A stretch of 64,000 bases of DNA from Aphanomyces cochlioides (GCA_019828595.1 JAHQRK010000017.1:558001-622000); one strand, 5' to 3'. Shown: positions 33,496-45,089, numbered from the stretch's first letter. The notes: a model not told the origin generated them from the sequence alone. Numbers and translations are program-made.

Positions 33496-35204
33496 GTTGA
33501 CCTGGATTCCCTCTTGAAGCGGTGCCATGATGTCCTTAAATAACTGGGTTTCTGAGATCAGTAGAGTTGACGGCTCTGGTTGGCATTAGCAGAGAAGTAC
33601 AGAAGACCTTCGACAGGCAGAACCTGCGACATAAACCCATTTTCGCTTCTTGCCTTCGTCATGACTTGGGCAAAGTAGTCATCTTCGTAAAGATTCTGGC
33701 ACTATTCATGAGTAGTTGCTTTGTATTGCGCAACACACGCATCGGCCCCTCGCATGATATGTCACGACGATCAACGAGCTTTATCAAGAGGTCCTGAAGG
33801 GAAAGGGACGAGACTCCCTTGAGACTCCCAAGTCGAGTTTCGAGAAATGGTGTCGCTATGGCATCGGTCTCTCCAGGAATCCAATTAAAGAGGGGTTTGA
33901 AGAGAACTAGTGTGTTCAGTCTCCGCGCGAGCCGCTATGAGCAAGTCCACTGTGTCAATATTCATTGAAGAGATCTGTGGTCCGTGCTAATGAAAAATGG
34001 CTTGTCAGTGTAGACTTTCCAAATATCCATGGCATAGAGTGCGGCAAGCAGTTCCTTCTTACGAGTAGGGTATAAAAGCTCCGCTTTGTCATTTTTCGTC
34101 CACCGTACGCTAGGATGCGTTCACGGCCGTCATTGTCTAGCTGAAAGAGATAGCCTCCAATCGCAACATTGCTTGCATCCATTCTCACACGAAATGGAGC
34201 ATAAAAATTTGGACGTTGAAGAATCGGCGGACAAGAAAGACGCTCTCGGAGCTGAAAAGTGAGGAACGAATAGTATGGGACAACGTTATCGAGTCGGATG
34301 AGTTGAATCACATGATGGCCCAGAAGAGTGGTGCCGTGCCATGAGCTCGGCGATAAATGGACAAAACTTGGACACTTAAACGCATGTCCACAAGAAAGAC
34401 TACATTTGCCATTTTGTTCGTGGTATGACCATTTTGCTATGATTTGTATCTTTGCTTGATCCATACGCATACCATCTCGCCCAATATAATCTTCGAGGCA
34501 AGGTATTTCTGCGGCGCAAAAGAGACATTTCGCGAGCTTGATGTGTAATTGACGCTCTTGACATCGGGCAAGCACTTGATCGACCGCCTTCGCGTGAGAG
34601 TCGGTAAAAACACAGACACCGTCAAAATATGCACGGCAAGATGCGAGGGATCCTTGAAAATACTTTGAATGAGACGATTGAAGGCGGATGAGGTAGATGA
34701 GAGCGCCAATGGTGTCACAAGTTCATGAAAAATCAGTGCGGAGTGAAGAAGGCCGTATACGAAATGTCCTGCTCCCACATCTTCACTTTAGAGATACCCC
34801 AAAGCATGTCCATGGCCGAAAATCACCAAGAATGAGACATGGCATCATAAATTCCTTCTTTTAATGGTATCGGGAGTGCTAACACACGCATCTTCGAGTT
34901 GATCCCACAAAAGTCACGGGCAATTCGCCAACAGTCCTTCTTTTTTACGCAAAAGGTGAAGGCAGCGTAATGAGACGACGAAGGTCGAATAATTTTTGCA
35001 TCAAGAAATTCCTTCGTCTACGCTGAAAGAGCCGACTCCATTTCGGGGTTGACTCGATACTGTTTCGACGTAACCGGCTTGTCATCCATGAGTTTCATTG
35101 TTTCTCGATGTCATCACACCAAGAAAGTAGCGAATTTCGTAGCTCCGTTCGAAACACTGAACCCTTGTACCTTGATCAGGATGTGCTCTAAAGGATGTCC
35201 ACGA
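33147..35204 (-). pseudogene. Old Ty3/gypsy element: RT, RNase H and integrase remnants
   Basis: Read on the minus strand, this holds decayed pol sequence. From 35105 to about 34440 there are RT traces: HYAAFTFCVKKKD, then VTPLALSS followed by SAFNRLIQSIFKD. Next comes an RT thumb/RNase H segment (LHIKLAKCLFCAAEIPCLE, then RVRMDASNVAIGGYLFQLD). After a spacer there are integrase zinc-finger traces (CQTRRVGISMG then WVPKVEKKW) near 33147-33460. Many stops and frameshifts are present. The 5' half of the same element lies beyond the inserted chromovirus at 41140-42115. The LINE cluster abuts it at 33146/33147. Confidence 0.7.
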
Positions 35205-35412
35205 TGTAGCAAACTAGGCAGAGGAGGGCAAATTGTAGAATGAATTAGATCTCAACTTAACTCTAATCTAGCACATCCTTGTAACTTTAAGCCACATCCT
35301 ATTGTCATTTGGTTGGTGTTGAGGGGCGTTTACGCTAGTTTTCTAAGTCGTAAACTGCGTTACAGCATTCAGCCGAAGGCCTGAGCCAAACCGGTGGCTC
35401 AGGATCGCTACA
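35205..35412 (-). repeat. 3' LTR of the chromovirus
   Basis: This 208-bp LTR has ends TGTAGC and GCTACA and is the downstream LTR for the minus-strand element. It lacks the 6 bp (CATCGC) present in the partner LTR and differs from it at two other bases. Confidence 0.95.
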
Positions 35413-38400
35413 TCCTCCCCGTGACGTCCGGCTGTCGTCGGGAAAGACGGCGCTGGAGGTCTTGAACTAGCTGCTTGAAATGAACGACGTGCTTGATGTT
35501 CTTTGCGAGTTCCCATGTTGCTTCGCTTTCAGGTTGGCCATGCCACTTGATGAGATATTCGAGCTTGCGATTGAATTGTCTCTGCTTCAAGAGGCGTTCG
35601 ACGATGAAGAGTTCTTCACCAGTTGAGTCATCGAGTATGACGGGTGTTGCCTTGGGAATCGGTCGACTTGCAAATTTGGGATCGTTGGGTTGATAGTGTT
35701 TCAGGCGGTCGACATTGAAAACATCATGGAGTCTTGACATTGATCGAGGCAACTTTAGGCGCATTGCGTTTTCATTGATTTCTTCAATGACTTCAAAGGG
35801 GCCGATGAATCGGGGAACTAGCTTTGGACGCCAATTGCGATCTAATTGTTGTGCATGCTTCAAGGGCAAATCGCGGGTTGCAAGGAGAACTTGATCTCCA
35901 ACTTTGAAAGTTATGTTTGAGCGCTTCTTGTCATAGAATGCCTTTTGTCTTGCTTGAGCCTTCTTCAAATTTTCTTGGGCAATCTTCAATATCTCTTGTC
36001 GTTCTTAAGAGAAGTTTTTGGCAAAGTCATTTGGAGGCATTATACTATCTATTACAGGGTTTCGCAGAGTTCTTCCAGTGTCGATTTGAAATGGAGTGAT
36101 GCCAGTTGACGACTGAACAAGTCCTTGGTGAGCATACTCTATCGTGGGTAAATGGTCAACCCAATCTTCTCCAAGATAGGACACTTGGCAACGTAGAGCA
36201 TCTTCTAGTGTTCGATTTTGGCGTTCAGTTGCTCCATCAGCTTGAGCACGACCCCCGCAGTTGTCATGGCTTGCTTGATATTCATGATTTGCATGAGGGA
36301 CTTCCAGAAATTACTTGTAAATTTTGGGTCTCGATCACTGATGATCACGCTTGGTAAGCCATGGTGGCGAACAACATGATCGAAAAACAACTTAGCGGTT
36401 TGCGGAGCATCGGCATTTGTTTGAGTTGGAATGTACTTAGCTCTTTTTGACAATTTGTCAACAACAACTAAGATAGCATCGCACGACTTGGATAGAGGTA
36501 GTCCAGTGATCCAGTCTGCTGAAATAGTATGCCAGCATTCGTTAGGGGCTTGAATCGGAATCATTTTGCCATTGGCACGAAGACTATTTGTCTTGTATCG
36601 ACTGCAAGTTTCACAAGTTGCAACATAAAGTTTGACATCTTCCAAGAGAGTATCCCAGTAATACCATTGAGAAATACTTAGCAATGTTCGTCTTGTTCCG
36701 GGATGCGCAGCAATGCTTGAGTCATGAGCTTGAGAAATAACTTCAGCGCGCAGGATAACATCATTGGGGACATAAAGTCTCCATACTTGATCTTTCGAAC
36801 GAAGGAAGTACAAGTCATCTTTTTGAACATATTTGTCTTGTATAGCAACAGAGATGTCTTTCTTGTAAGCTTTAACGTATCGCTCTTTCGTGTCTTGATC
36901 CATTTCGACTGTTGAATACGAAATTTGTCTTGAATGATTGATTACAAGTCGTTGCGGAGTGGAAGCACATTTTTGACTTGACAGATCCTCCCCCAAAAAT
37001 GGAGTTCCAACGAGCTTGGTAAGTTCACGTGAGGGGAAACGGGATAAGTCAGGTGGAGTTTGCAAGGCATCTAGTCGTAGAGCGGCGTTTGCACAACGGA
37101 TTCCGCAATTATGAACAGAAATCATCGTCGCAAAGTTTGAGGCATCTCGTGGAGGTCGCGAAAGCGCATCGGCAACGACATTAAGTTTGCCAGGCCGATG
37201 ATGCAACACAAAGTCAAACGCACTGAAAACGTCGAGCCATCGAGTCAACTTAGGCGTGAGAATAGGAGTTTCCATGAACCATTTACACGTGGAGTTGTCC
37301 GTGTAAATGTCGAATCGAGTACCATGAAGGTAGTGACGCCACTTGCCGAGTGCAAGCTTGATCGCGTAGAGTTCTTTTTCATGAGCAGGCCACTTGACTT
37401 CATGAGGGCCAAGTCGCTTAGACAAAAATGCGATCGGTCGATCATTGCTGGCCTTATCCAACTGGGATAGAACTGCTCCACAACAGTATCCTGAGGCATC
37501 AGTTGTTACGATGAAAGGCTTGTCGTAGTTGGGCAGTTGTAAAACTGGAGCTTGTTGAAGTGCAATCTTGATCGTTAAAAAGGCTTGTCGCTGATCTTCA
37601 GTCCATGACCACGGCGTTTTTGGCCTCATCAATTCACTTAAAGGGCGGACAATGTCCGAAAACTTCGGAATAAACTTTCTGTAAAAGCTCGCAAATCCGA
37701 TGAAACTCACTAAGTCTTTAGTGCACTTAGGTTCAGCCCATTGTTCGATTGCACGAACTTTTAACTTGTCAACGTGTAAGCCGTCTTTGGAAATTGTGTG
37801 GCCGAGAAAATCGACTGAGTCGAGGGCAAAGGCACACTTAGACGGACGAGCGTACAACTTTTCAGCTCGTAAAACATCGCAAATTGCTTGAAGGTGATGG
37901 ATGTGGTCGTCGATTGACTTAGAGAAAACACAGATATCATCCATGTATACAACGGCAAAGGGGAATTTATCGAAGAGGCGACGCATAAGTCGGGACCAAA
38001 TTCCTGGCATTCCGGCCATTCCCATGGGAGCAACAACCCATTCATAGACTTCTCGATGAGTACGAAAGGCTGTGTATTTTCTTGCTTTTGGTTCAACAAG
38101 CATTTGGTGATATCCAGACGCTAAGTCGATCTTCGTAAAGACTTTGCTTCCATGCATGCGATCAAATAAGTCTTCGATGTTTGGCAAAGGGATCTTTGGG
38201 ATCACCGTTTGCGAGTTGACATATCGATAGTCAAGAACCCAACGTATTGGAGTGTCGGGAGTCGCTGTTCTCAGCCATTCGCTTCTTGACTTCATTTGGC
38301 CGTTTTCATCTTTCTTGGGGACTCCAAAGATATTCGAAACCCAGTCGCTGTTGGACAATTGAATCCAGCCTTTTCTTTCAAGTTCGCTGATGAACTTGTC

Positions 38401-39048
38401 CAGAGATGCTTGCTCGACTTGAGATAGACGAAAAGGTGGTCGATATTGTGGCTTGGCATCTGGACGCATGGTCAAATCGAATTCAATTCCTCGTTTTGGA
38501 GGCAGTGCGTCGGGAAGTTCTTTAGGAAACACATCTTTATACTTTGTTAGGAGTGTTTTGATGGCAGGGTGAAGGTTTTCTTGAACTGCCTTGACTGTCG
38601 TAATCTTGAGAATCCATCCGTCGCTTGAGTTGTCGCTTCCTTCCTTGACTACACTTCCATTGATCGATAAAATCTTGTGATTTCTCCAATCCACAATGGG
38701 ATTAAAGCGATGGAACCATGGTTGTCCCAAAATCACGTCAAATTTCTTCGCACCCAGATCCCATTCCGTAAACGATAAGTTGGGAAAAGACATTCCTTCG
38801 AGAACGAGAGAGCCTTCAGCTTCATTTACTCGTTTTACGCCAGAGTTTTGTCCGTCAAATCCTTCAATGATGGCTTCTTTTTCCCGAATGACTTGGTCAC
38901 AGAGGCCAGGACGGCACAAAAGGTTTGTAGCACCGCTGTCAATTAAAATATTTACTGGCTTTCCATCCAGTTGACCTTCTGAAATCATCAGTTGATTTTC
39001 CGTTGGGACTTCCTTGTACTTGCTTTGAGCAACGTGCGTGTTGATCAC
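35408..39048 (-). pseudogene. Chromovirus pol polyprotein, lightly damaged
   Basis: Domains in order are: aspartic protease (LIDSGATNLLCR near residue 36), RT with the VVYMDD box, RNase H (VTTDASGYCCGAVLSQLD), integrase HHCC finger (HPGTRRTLL, then CETC), the integrase core DDE triad (ISADW, ISDRDPKF, then Glu in GATERQNR) and a C-terminal chromodomain-like segment (FIVERLL, YLIKWHG, TWELAKN). The main frame is 36205-39048. A one-base change in a G run near 36254 shifts into the frame used from there to 35408, and an in-frame TAA lies near 36005. Pol begins in the -1 frame, overlapping the gag stop (GTG at 39048), so it is probably made by ribosomal frameshifting or as a fusion. With one frameshift and one stop it is probably inactive. 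Confidence 0.9.
35413..35422 (-). other. Polypurine tract
   Basis: On the minus strand the sequence ACGGGGAGGA directly precedes the 3' LTR, the position and composition expected for the plus-strand DNA primer of an LTR retrotransposon. Confidence 0.7.
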
Positions 39049-40163
39049 TTCAATTTCTTCTTCTTCATCGCTGTCTTCGGCTTCTGAACTTGAACATTGT
39101 GTTGTCGGTTAGTTGGACGAGATGATTGTGTTCCAGAGAAAGTTACTGCACTGTTGTTGTGGTTTGAACGGCGGAAATTGTTGTTTTGGTTGTTCTGGTG
39201 AAACCGTTGAGAGCTTCTGCAGACATTGGGTAGATGGCCTACTCGGCCGCACTTGTAGCAGGTTCGAGGACCACGCTGAGAGTTTCGATTCATTTGCGCG
39301 TTATCGACTTCCATGTCATATTCGTCACGCTCTGGCTGCGGTTGACGGAAAGAAGAAAAATGTCTTGAGTCTTGATTGTTTGGTCGTTGTCGCTGGTCAT
39401 TGCCTTGGTGATTGCGTTGGAATCGTGGTCTGTGGTGTTGGTCACGGCGTTGCTGGTGGCGGGAGTCTCTTCCATTGTTTCCGAGAGTGAAACTATGCGC
39501 TCGCTCAAAGTCTAGAGCTACTTGAATGGCTTCGGTTACTGATTCACATCTTCCATATTGAACTTCTTCTCTTGTTCTTGTTCGTAGGCCGCGTTGGAAA
39601 AAGGATATCTTGTCGCGCTCGGTCATGTCTTGGACTTGAGTGCAAATACGGCGGAACTTGCCGACATAGTCCATTAAATTGGCGCAGTTAGCTTGCTTCA
39701 ACTCGTAGAGTTGGTCGCGGATGCGGTCTTGTAAGTCATCGGGCTCGAATTCATATCGGAGTTCTTCTTCGAGTTCGAGGAGTGTTTTTGGTGGTTCGCC
39801 ACTTGTACGTAGGCGGTCTTGATACCAGGCTGCTGCTAAGCCCCGAAAGTTGGCTACGACCATGGCAATGCATCTTGTATGCGTCTCTTGATTCAGTTTA
39901 GGGTCGATGTTTTTCGCCTTGAAATATGTGTTTACTTGATGTATGTATAGACTTATGCTTTCGTCCATTCTTCCGTGATACTTCGGCATTGTAAGGCCTT
40001 CAACTTTGTATTCTTGACCACGTCGACTTTCTTCATGTCGCTTGTTGCTTTCTTTTTGGACTTCAACTTGAAGGGATTGTGTCTTGGAGACTTCTTCCAA
40101 ATTTTTCTCTAATCTATGAATTGTTTCTAACATTGTTGCAAATAATTGCTCTAATTCTACCAT
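39045..40163 (-). CDS. Chromovirus Gag
   Basis: An intact 372-aa protein starts at ATG 40163. It has an N-terminal coiled-coil-like stretch (residues about 1-45), a retrotransposon Gag capsid-like domain (about 60-215, including AAAWYQDRLR and DLQDRIRDQLYELKQ), a Gln/Arg-rich linker, one CX2CX4HX4C zinc knuckle CYKCGRVGHLPNVC, and a basic tail ending KKKKLK. It packages element RNA into virus-like particles. The stop (39045-39047) overlaps the pol frame by a few bases. Confidence 0.93.
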   Translation of the reverse strand: MVELEQLFATMLETIHRLEKNLEEVSKTQSLQVEVQKESNKRHEESRRGQEYKVEGLTMPKYHGRMDESISLYIHQVNTYFKAKNIDPKLNQETHTRCIAMVVANFRGLAAAWYQDRLRTSGEPPKTLLELEEELRYEFEPDDLQDRIRDQLYELKQANCANLMDYVGKFRRICTQVQDMTERDKISFFQRGLRTRTREEVQYGRCESVTEAIQVALDFERAHSFTLGNNGRDSRHQQRRDQHHRPRFQRNHQGNDQRQRPNNQDSRHFSSFRQPQPERDEYDMEVDNAQMNRNSQRGPRTCYKCGRVGHLPNVCRSSQRFHQNNQNNNFRRSNHNNSAVTFSGTQSSRPTNRQHNVQVQKPKTAMKKKKLK

Positions 40164-40275
40164 CTTTTTTTTTCTGATATTGTTTTTCTTGAAAGTGTTT
40201 TGTTTTGAATTCTTTTTCTAACTTTGTTCTATTTTCTTTTTTTTGCTGTCTTTTTGTTTTCTTAAAAAGACTAAG

Positions 40276-40662
40276 CTATTCTTTTTCTATTTTTTTACTT
40301 TTCTTCGTCTTCGACTTGGATTTCGCTTTTTCTTGATTTTGATTGGCTGCTTTCTTCTTGAGGCGGGCTGCGCGGTAATTGATGATGTCGCGGTCGAGGG
40401 TCCCACCGATCAGATTTTCGACTTGAGTGTTGCGCCGGATAAGGTTATCCGTAAGAGCTTGCAGTACGTTGCGCGCGTCGGAGTTTTTTGCTTCAGGGAT
40501 TAGGGCACGCAGTTTCTTGATGACCACGCTTTGGAACGAGCAGAGTCGGTAGATGTCAGCACGCAACTTGATCGCTTCGCTGGGAGTCGAGAACAAATCC
40601 GCGATAGATTCGGCAGCCGCTAATTGGTGTACGCTTGAAACGCGATTGTTGCTTCTAGGCAT
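40276..40662 (-). CDS. Extra 128-aa ORF between 5' LTR and gag
   Basis: An open frame of 128 aa starts at ATG 40662 and lies inside the chromovirus upstream of gag, separated from it by 112 nt of A-rich leader. The N-terminal two-thirds is probably helical (SVHQLAAAESIADLFSTPSE). The C-terminus is strongly basic (KKKAANQNQEKAKSKSKTKK), a nucleic-acid-binding type of tail. I recognise no family. Most chromoviruses go from the primer-binding site directly into gag, so this is unusual. It could be an accessory protein, the former N-terminus of gag split by indels, or captured sequence. Confidence 0.6.
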   Translation of the reverse strand: MPRSNNRVSSVHQLAAAESIADLFSTPSEAIKLRADIYRLCSFQSVVIKKLRALIPEAKNSDARNVLQALTDNLIRRNTQVENLIGGTLDRDIINYRAARLKKKAANQNQEKAKSKSKTKKSKKIEKE

Positions 40663-40911
40663 CTATAGATCACTCTTAGACTGTGTATGGATTATTCACA
40701 AGACTAGTACTTTACTCCTTCAGTCGAGTGGCGATTCTGCTCAAAAGAGACTAACAACGCGGACCCACTCGTGGAGAAATACTGTGATGTCGAGTAAAAT
40801 GACCACACAACCGCTTCGAGAAGACAGTTGAAATACCTTGGCGAACAAGGTTGAGGGACAGGGACAGAGAGGGACACCCAGGGACAGAGGGGAAAAGGTA
40901 AAGGCAACCAA

Positions 40912-40923
40912 GAAGTGCTACCA
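40912..40923 (-). other. Probable primer-binding site
   Basis: Two bases inside the 5' LTR, the minus strand reads TGGTAGCACTTC. The first seven bases complement the 3' end (GCTACCA) of many eukaryotic initiator methionine tRNAs, the usual primer for Ty3/gypsy elements. The complementarity beyond that was not checked against a tRNA from this organism. Confidence 0.5.
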
Positions 40924-40925
40924 AA

Positions 40926-41139
40926 TGTAGCAAACTAGGCAGAGGAAGGCAAATTGTAGAATGAATTAGATCTCAACTTAACTCTAATCTAGCACATCCT
41001 TGTAACTTTAAGCCACATCCTATTGTCACATCGCTTTGGTTGGTGTTGAGGGGCGTTTACGCTAGTTTTCTAAGTCGTAAACTGCGTTACAGCATTCAGC
41101 CGAAGTCCTGAGCCAAACCGGTGGCTCAGGATCGCTACA
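40926..41139 (-). repeat. 5' LTR of the chromovirus
   Basis: This 214-bp LTR has inverted ends TGTAGC and GCTACA and is the upstream LTR for the minus-strand element. It would carry the element's promoter. It is followed outward by CACGA, the target duplication. Confidence 0.95.
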
Positions 41140-42115
41140 CACGAAGAGATTCCCATTAAAGTTTCGAAGAACTTGATACTTGCGCTTTCAAAAGAAGCAA
41201 ACTGAACTCTATCTTCCTGGAGGATGTTGATAAGGTTGTCAATGGAAACGACGCGGGTTGGTCCACACATCGATACAAAATCGACCGTTTAATGGTACTG
41301 CAGGAGTTCAGCACAGTCGCAAGCATTGTGCTCCTTCTCTGGCTGGTGGATATGGGGACCACGCTGTGTCTTTTGGCTTGTCAGTGTGGCAGACTGGACT
41401 CTATGGGTTGGCAAACTGATTTCACGTGGTGAATTTCCTGAGATAACCAATTTTTTTTCAGGATTTTGCGAATAAAACCAGAACATCACAAGCAGCATAT
41501 CATGGCTCTCTTAGACGTCCAAAACAAAAGCCTCAGTATGGTAAGGCTAGAATCCATCGCCTGTGATCAACGTAAATGACGTCACACGACTTGCGTGGTT
41601 GAGTGATTGGACCCCAACTTAAAGTGCAGTGGCTTCGTGCATTTAGTGTGAGTCTAGAAGCGGTCAGTGACGAGATCGCGTTGAAGGAAGCGCGACTATC
41701 GACAAAGATAGAAATGGGACATCCACCAATGGTTCCTCTGTCTCCCGGCCACGGATTGGCTTGGAATGAGGAGAGCACTGCTAAACGTCCCTTTGCAACG
41801 TGGCTTGATGGGGTGCCTGCCCATCAAACTTTCTCGCACCCACTGACGGTTTTTCGACGGACACTAGGGTGAATAATGACCAGGCTCCCCACAAGCGCGG
41901 TACTTGACTGTCTTGTTCATGGCGCTGTCCTTCTTGGTCATGGAGGCTGCTTGCGCATTCTTGCTAAGCTGTTGTGACTCCATTCTGTACTTGTTCGCAG
42001 CCATGACGTCCTCGAAGCGCTGCGCTGAGTCAATTTTTCCACCATGTCAGCTGGAACCTGAGTTGAATGAAATATGCGTTGACGTTACAATGCGCATGCT
42101 TTACCGATAAACCAA
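41140..42115 (-). pseudogene. Old Ty3/gypsy element: gag knuckle and protease remnants
   Basis: This is the 5' part of the old gypsy element split by the chromovirus. On the minus strand a zinc-knuckle remnant (ACGEPGHYSP followed by a stop) lies near 41870-41900. A protease remnant lies at 41533-41778 (SIFVDSRASFNAIS, where the expected Gly of the DSGA box is Arg). It continues toward the break at 41140 with FASFESASIKFFETLMG, and resumes at 35204. Multiple stops and frameshifts mark it as long dead. Confidence 0.6.
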
Positions 42116-42496
42116 CCCTTCACGATCTCAGGCAGCTCAAAATCGGGCTTGTTGAGATGTTGGAGAAACTTTCCGGTATAGCTCGGTTGGGATCCAAAAA
42201 AGCGCAGCTACATTGGTTTCCATCATTACTTTAGACTACAGTATTTTGGAAAAGCCTCTCTGAGTACTGGCCCAAAATTAGAGTGTAATACAGTAAATTT
42301 ACATTAAATATAGGGTATTTTCAGTAGTGTAGATTATATTATTCAAAGACAAACTTGATTACTGTATACTAGGTAGTATGAATCATGGCAGACATACTTC
42401 GGATTCATGGCAGGAATAACAACTCCACCAAAACGATTCCGATGCTTGCGAACAATACCTTGGAGCTCCAGAGAAAGTCGACCAACATGCCAAAAT

Positions 42497-42638
42497 CCTA
42501 TCATGTACAGAGCTAATACACAACGTATCGAGCATTGAAGTTTTAGCATTCTAGGAGCACATCCAACTCCTATCATGTCTAGAGCTAATGCACAACATAT
42601 CGAGTGTTAAGGTTTTAGCATTTTAGGAACACATCCAA
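42497..42638. repeat. Imperfect 72-bp tandem duplication
   Basis: Two copies of about 70 bp, each starting CCTATCATGT and ending ACACATCC or GCACATCC, lie at 42497-42568 and 42569-42638 with scattered mismatches. No function is apparent. Confidence 0.75.
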
Positions 42639-43577
42639 AACACTAAAATTTTACGATAAACATTTTGTGACCTCAATGTCATTGCGCCTTCAGAGACTTG
42701 AACCCAGGACAACAACTTGATGCGTTTGAAATCAAGACTGCTCACAAATTCGAGTCCCCAAACCTTAGATTCATGTTGATGCATCGCAACTAAGGTCAAA
42801 ACAATGCTTTTCGAAAAACGGCCATCCTAATCATGTGTAGAATACATTATTCAGGAATATACAGTAAATAGATTTAGACACTAATTACGGATACCGGAGT
42901 AGTGCATTACGCACAGTACTTTGCACATGTAATCTAAGTCTTGGTATTGTTTTTCGATACGGGCACAAAACACAGACCAAAATTGGACTGTCGGTTGTCA
43001 TTTGAGCTCACGATACCAACTCACACCATAAAATGCCTTTATAATCTAAATACTTACTTATTTAAACAGCTCATACTCGATGATAAGATTTCCTCATGGG
43101 AGGCTTTTCTACGGTAATAATGCCCCAAGAGGAGATTAAACCTCGTCAGCCAATGTAGAAATAATTTCCTTTGCCAAAGTGATTTACTACTAATAGTAGT
43201 GATGGAAGCATTAATTCAATTGTGATGGGAACGCGTAAGACACCAGTGCTACGTTTTATTCGTATATCTGATTGGATAAATTAGCTAATTTTTTAAGTCA
43301 ATCATCCATGTGACTTCTAACTTAAACAAACACGCTTTTTTTAGCTTGTTTGGCTCTTTAGCTTGGTCAACACTACAATCGTACATGTAGCTATATTTAT
43401 GATGTGTCCAGGGCATTTTACTTTCACTTCAGATTGATATCATCGATTTATTTAAATAGTTACTCTGCATTATCTAGACAGAGTTGTCGGCTCACTGCTG
43501 ACTCCGCGGCTCCTCAGCAGAGAACAGCCCGACTATGTTCCCATGCATGCTCCAAATCTAAGGAGCTTGTATCCTGA

Positions 43578-43607
43578 ACCACCGTTTTGGTATCCCAAAA
43601 CGGTGGT
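43578..43607. repeat. Perfect 13-bp inverted repeat
   Basis: ACCACCGTTTTGG and its reverse complement CCAAAACGGTGGT are separated by a 4-nt loop (TATC). It lies in AT-rich DNA with no gene beside it. It could be a MITE core or a decayed terminal repeat. Confidence 0.7.
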
Positions 43608-44490
43608 CCAAGATTCTAATGTAGCTCAGTGGATGTGAGAATAAGACCAAGCAATTCATAGCCTTGGAATAGATTTTTACAAAAATGAATACAAAGATTC
43701 ACATACCCTTATTCAAACTCACAGACAGGCCTTAGTGCGATAAATATCGCACAATGGTCTACAAGAATTCCTTTGCGATTTAGTGTACTAGCGGATCAAA
43801 AAGCAAAAGGTGAAATGCCAACTACAAAACTATTCGCTTAAATATATTGCATTATTGATGAAAACAATTATTTCAAATTCCTAGGTCAATCATATTCATG
43901 ATCACTCATCTTGCAGATTTGTTGTCGAAGGCGCTAAAATTGATAAAATGACAGGGGTTGTGCTTCGACAAGTTTAGTAGTTAAGTATTGGTCAGTTTTT
44001 GTCCTATGATTGTCATATCTCTAGCGTAACTTAAGGAGCTTACAGATTCGCGTCAAATTTCATTGATGTGTCAGCATAAGTTCATCAAGTCATGCGCAGG
44101 AAAATAAAAAATATTTATGGGAAATCGTAAGCTGACCGTCTTACGCCGCCTCTCAAAAACCCATACTCAAGTTACAGAAGTTGTTGAGTTGAATCTATTT
44201 TGAAAATACTGTTGCCCTTTTCAGTGAAATGTGGACTTGGTAGGGCATTGGCCATATCGCATATTAATCGACCATGCCAAATTTAATACGGAATAATGTA
44301 TAGTATACAAAGTTAAGTACAATTTCCTCCAAGCAATGTTACTGAATGTAAGTCCTCCAATACCATGCATCCAAGACTATCATTATGCATGCTTTCTATG
44401 CCCACTGCTATCTTGGTATAAAATGTCAAGACGCCGCGCGTATCTGCGGGAGTCAGTATCCATCACCGACAACACTGGACTTGCTGGACA

Positions 44491-45089
44491 TTGATTTCAT
44501 ACATTTTATTGGCTGCAGATTTTATCCCGACTAAGTTCGATACAAGAACCTTGCAAGTGGAGTTGCGTCATTCCAACCATTACTTCAACCACACACACAT
44601 GCCGCACGTCTCAGCGGGCTATGCGCCAGAGTCTGCCAAACTCTGGCTCACTAGCTTCAACTGTGGAAGCCTTCTTTGTTGAAATCCTTCGTTGCATACG
44701 CTGACCCAAGCTCTCTGTCTATGTTCTGGCCTCAGTGTCGTAGTGACAATCAATAATAAAGAAATAGAGGTTACGGATGTTCGTGAATACAGTGCAAACA
44801 CTAATTTTCGACAAGCCGATGGTGAGTCAAGAACACAAAGTGGACGCGACCGTCTAGAGAACGGTAAGCGCTCCGTCTTTATGCATGTCTAATTTAACAC
44901 GTAGATTGAAAGCAATGTTGTCAATAGTTTGCGGTCTGCATGGCGCTTCTGTCGTGATGGCTGACCGTCCAGAGACCATCGATGAAGCGAATAAACGGCC
45001 AGCCACCCCGACCGACGAGAGAACGGTAAGCCCTGTGTGTGTGCAGGTAATTCGAATCGTAGAATCAAGACAGCATTTATGCAATTATT
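44491..45089 (+). other. No clear gene; two splice-donor-like repeats
   Basis: Short plus-strand frames exist (44692-44892 and 44885-45148), and the 14-mer AGAACGGTAAGC-type motif appears near 44859 and 45020, each resembling an exon end plus GTAAG donor. I could not build a coherent spliced frame and see no known domain, so I leave it unassigned. Confidence 0.3.

Larger units (their letters stand above)
35205..41139 (-). mobile_element. Ty3/gypsy chromovirus with LTRs and target duplication
   Basis: This 5935-bp LTR retrotransposon lies on the minus strand. The LTRs start TGTAGC and end GCTACA (6-bp inverted ends). The element is flanked on both sides by the 5-bp direct repeat CACGA (35200-35204 and 41140-41144). 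The internal order is 5' LTR, primer-binding site, a 128-aa ORF, gag, pol (protease, RT, RNase H, integrase, chromodomain), polypurine tract and 3' LTR. The LTRs differ by two substitutions and one 6-bp indel, so insertion was fairly recent. It landed inside an older gypsy element in the same orientation. Confidence 0.95.
42116..44490. other. AT-rich region without recognisable genes
   Basis: I see no convincing coding sequence in this stretch; open frames are short, AT-rich and lack any motif I know. It contains an imperfect tandem repeat at 42497-42638 and a strong hairpin at 43578-43607. It may be old, unrecognisable transposon sequence. Confidence 0.5.

Noticed and set aside
33567..33797. 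Plus-strand 76-aa ORF
   Set aside because: It is antisense to the gypsy integrase remnant (minus-strand traces such as FMSQVLPVEGLLYFSANANQS), so it is a shadow.
42343..42576. Minus-strand 77-aa ORF in the AT-rich region
   Set aside because: It overlaps an imperfect tandem repeat, has no recognised motif and no splice context.
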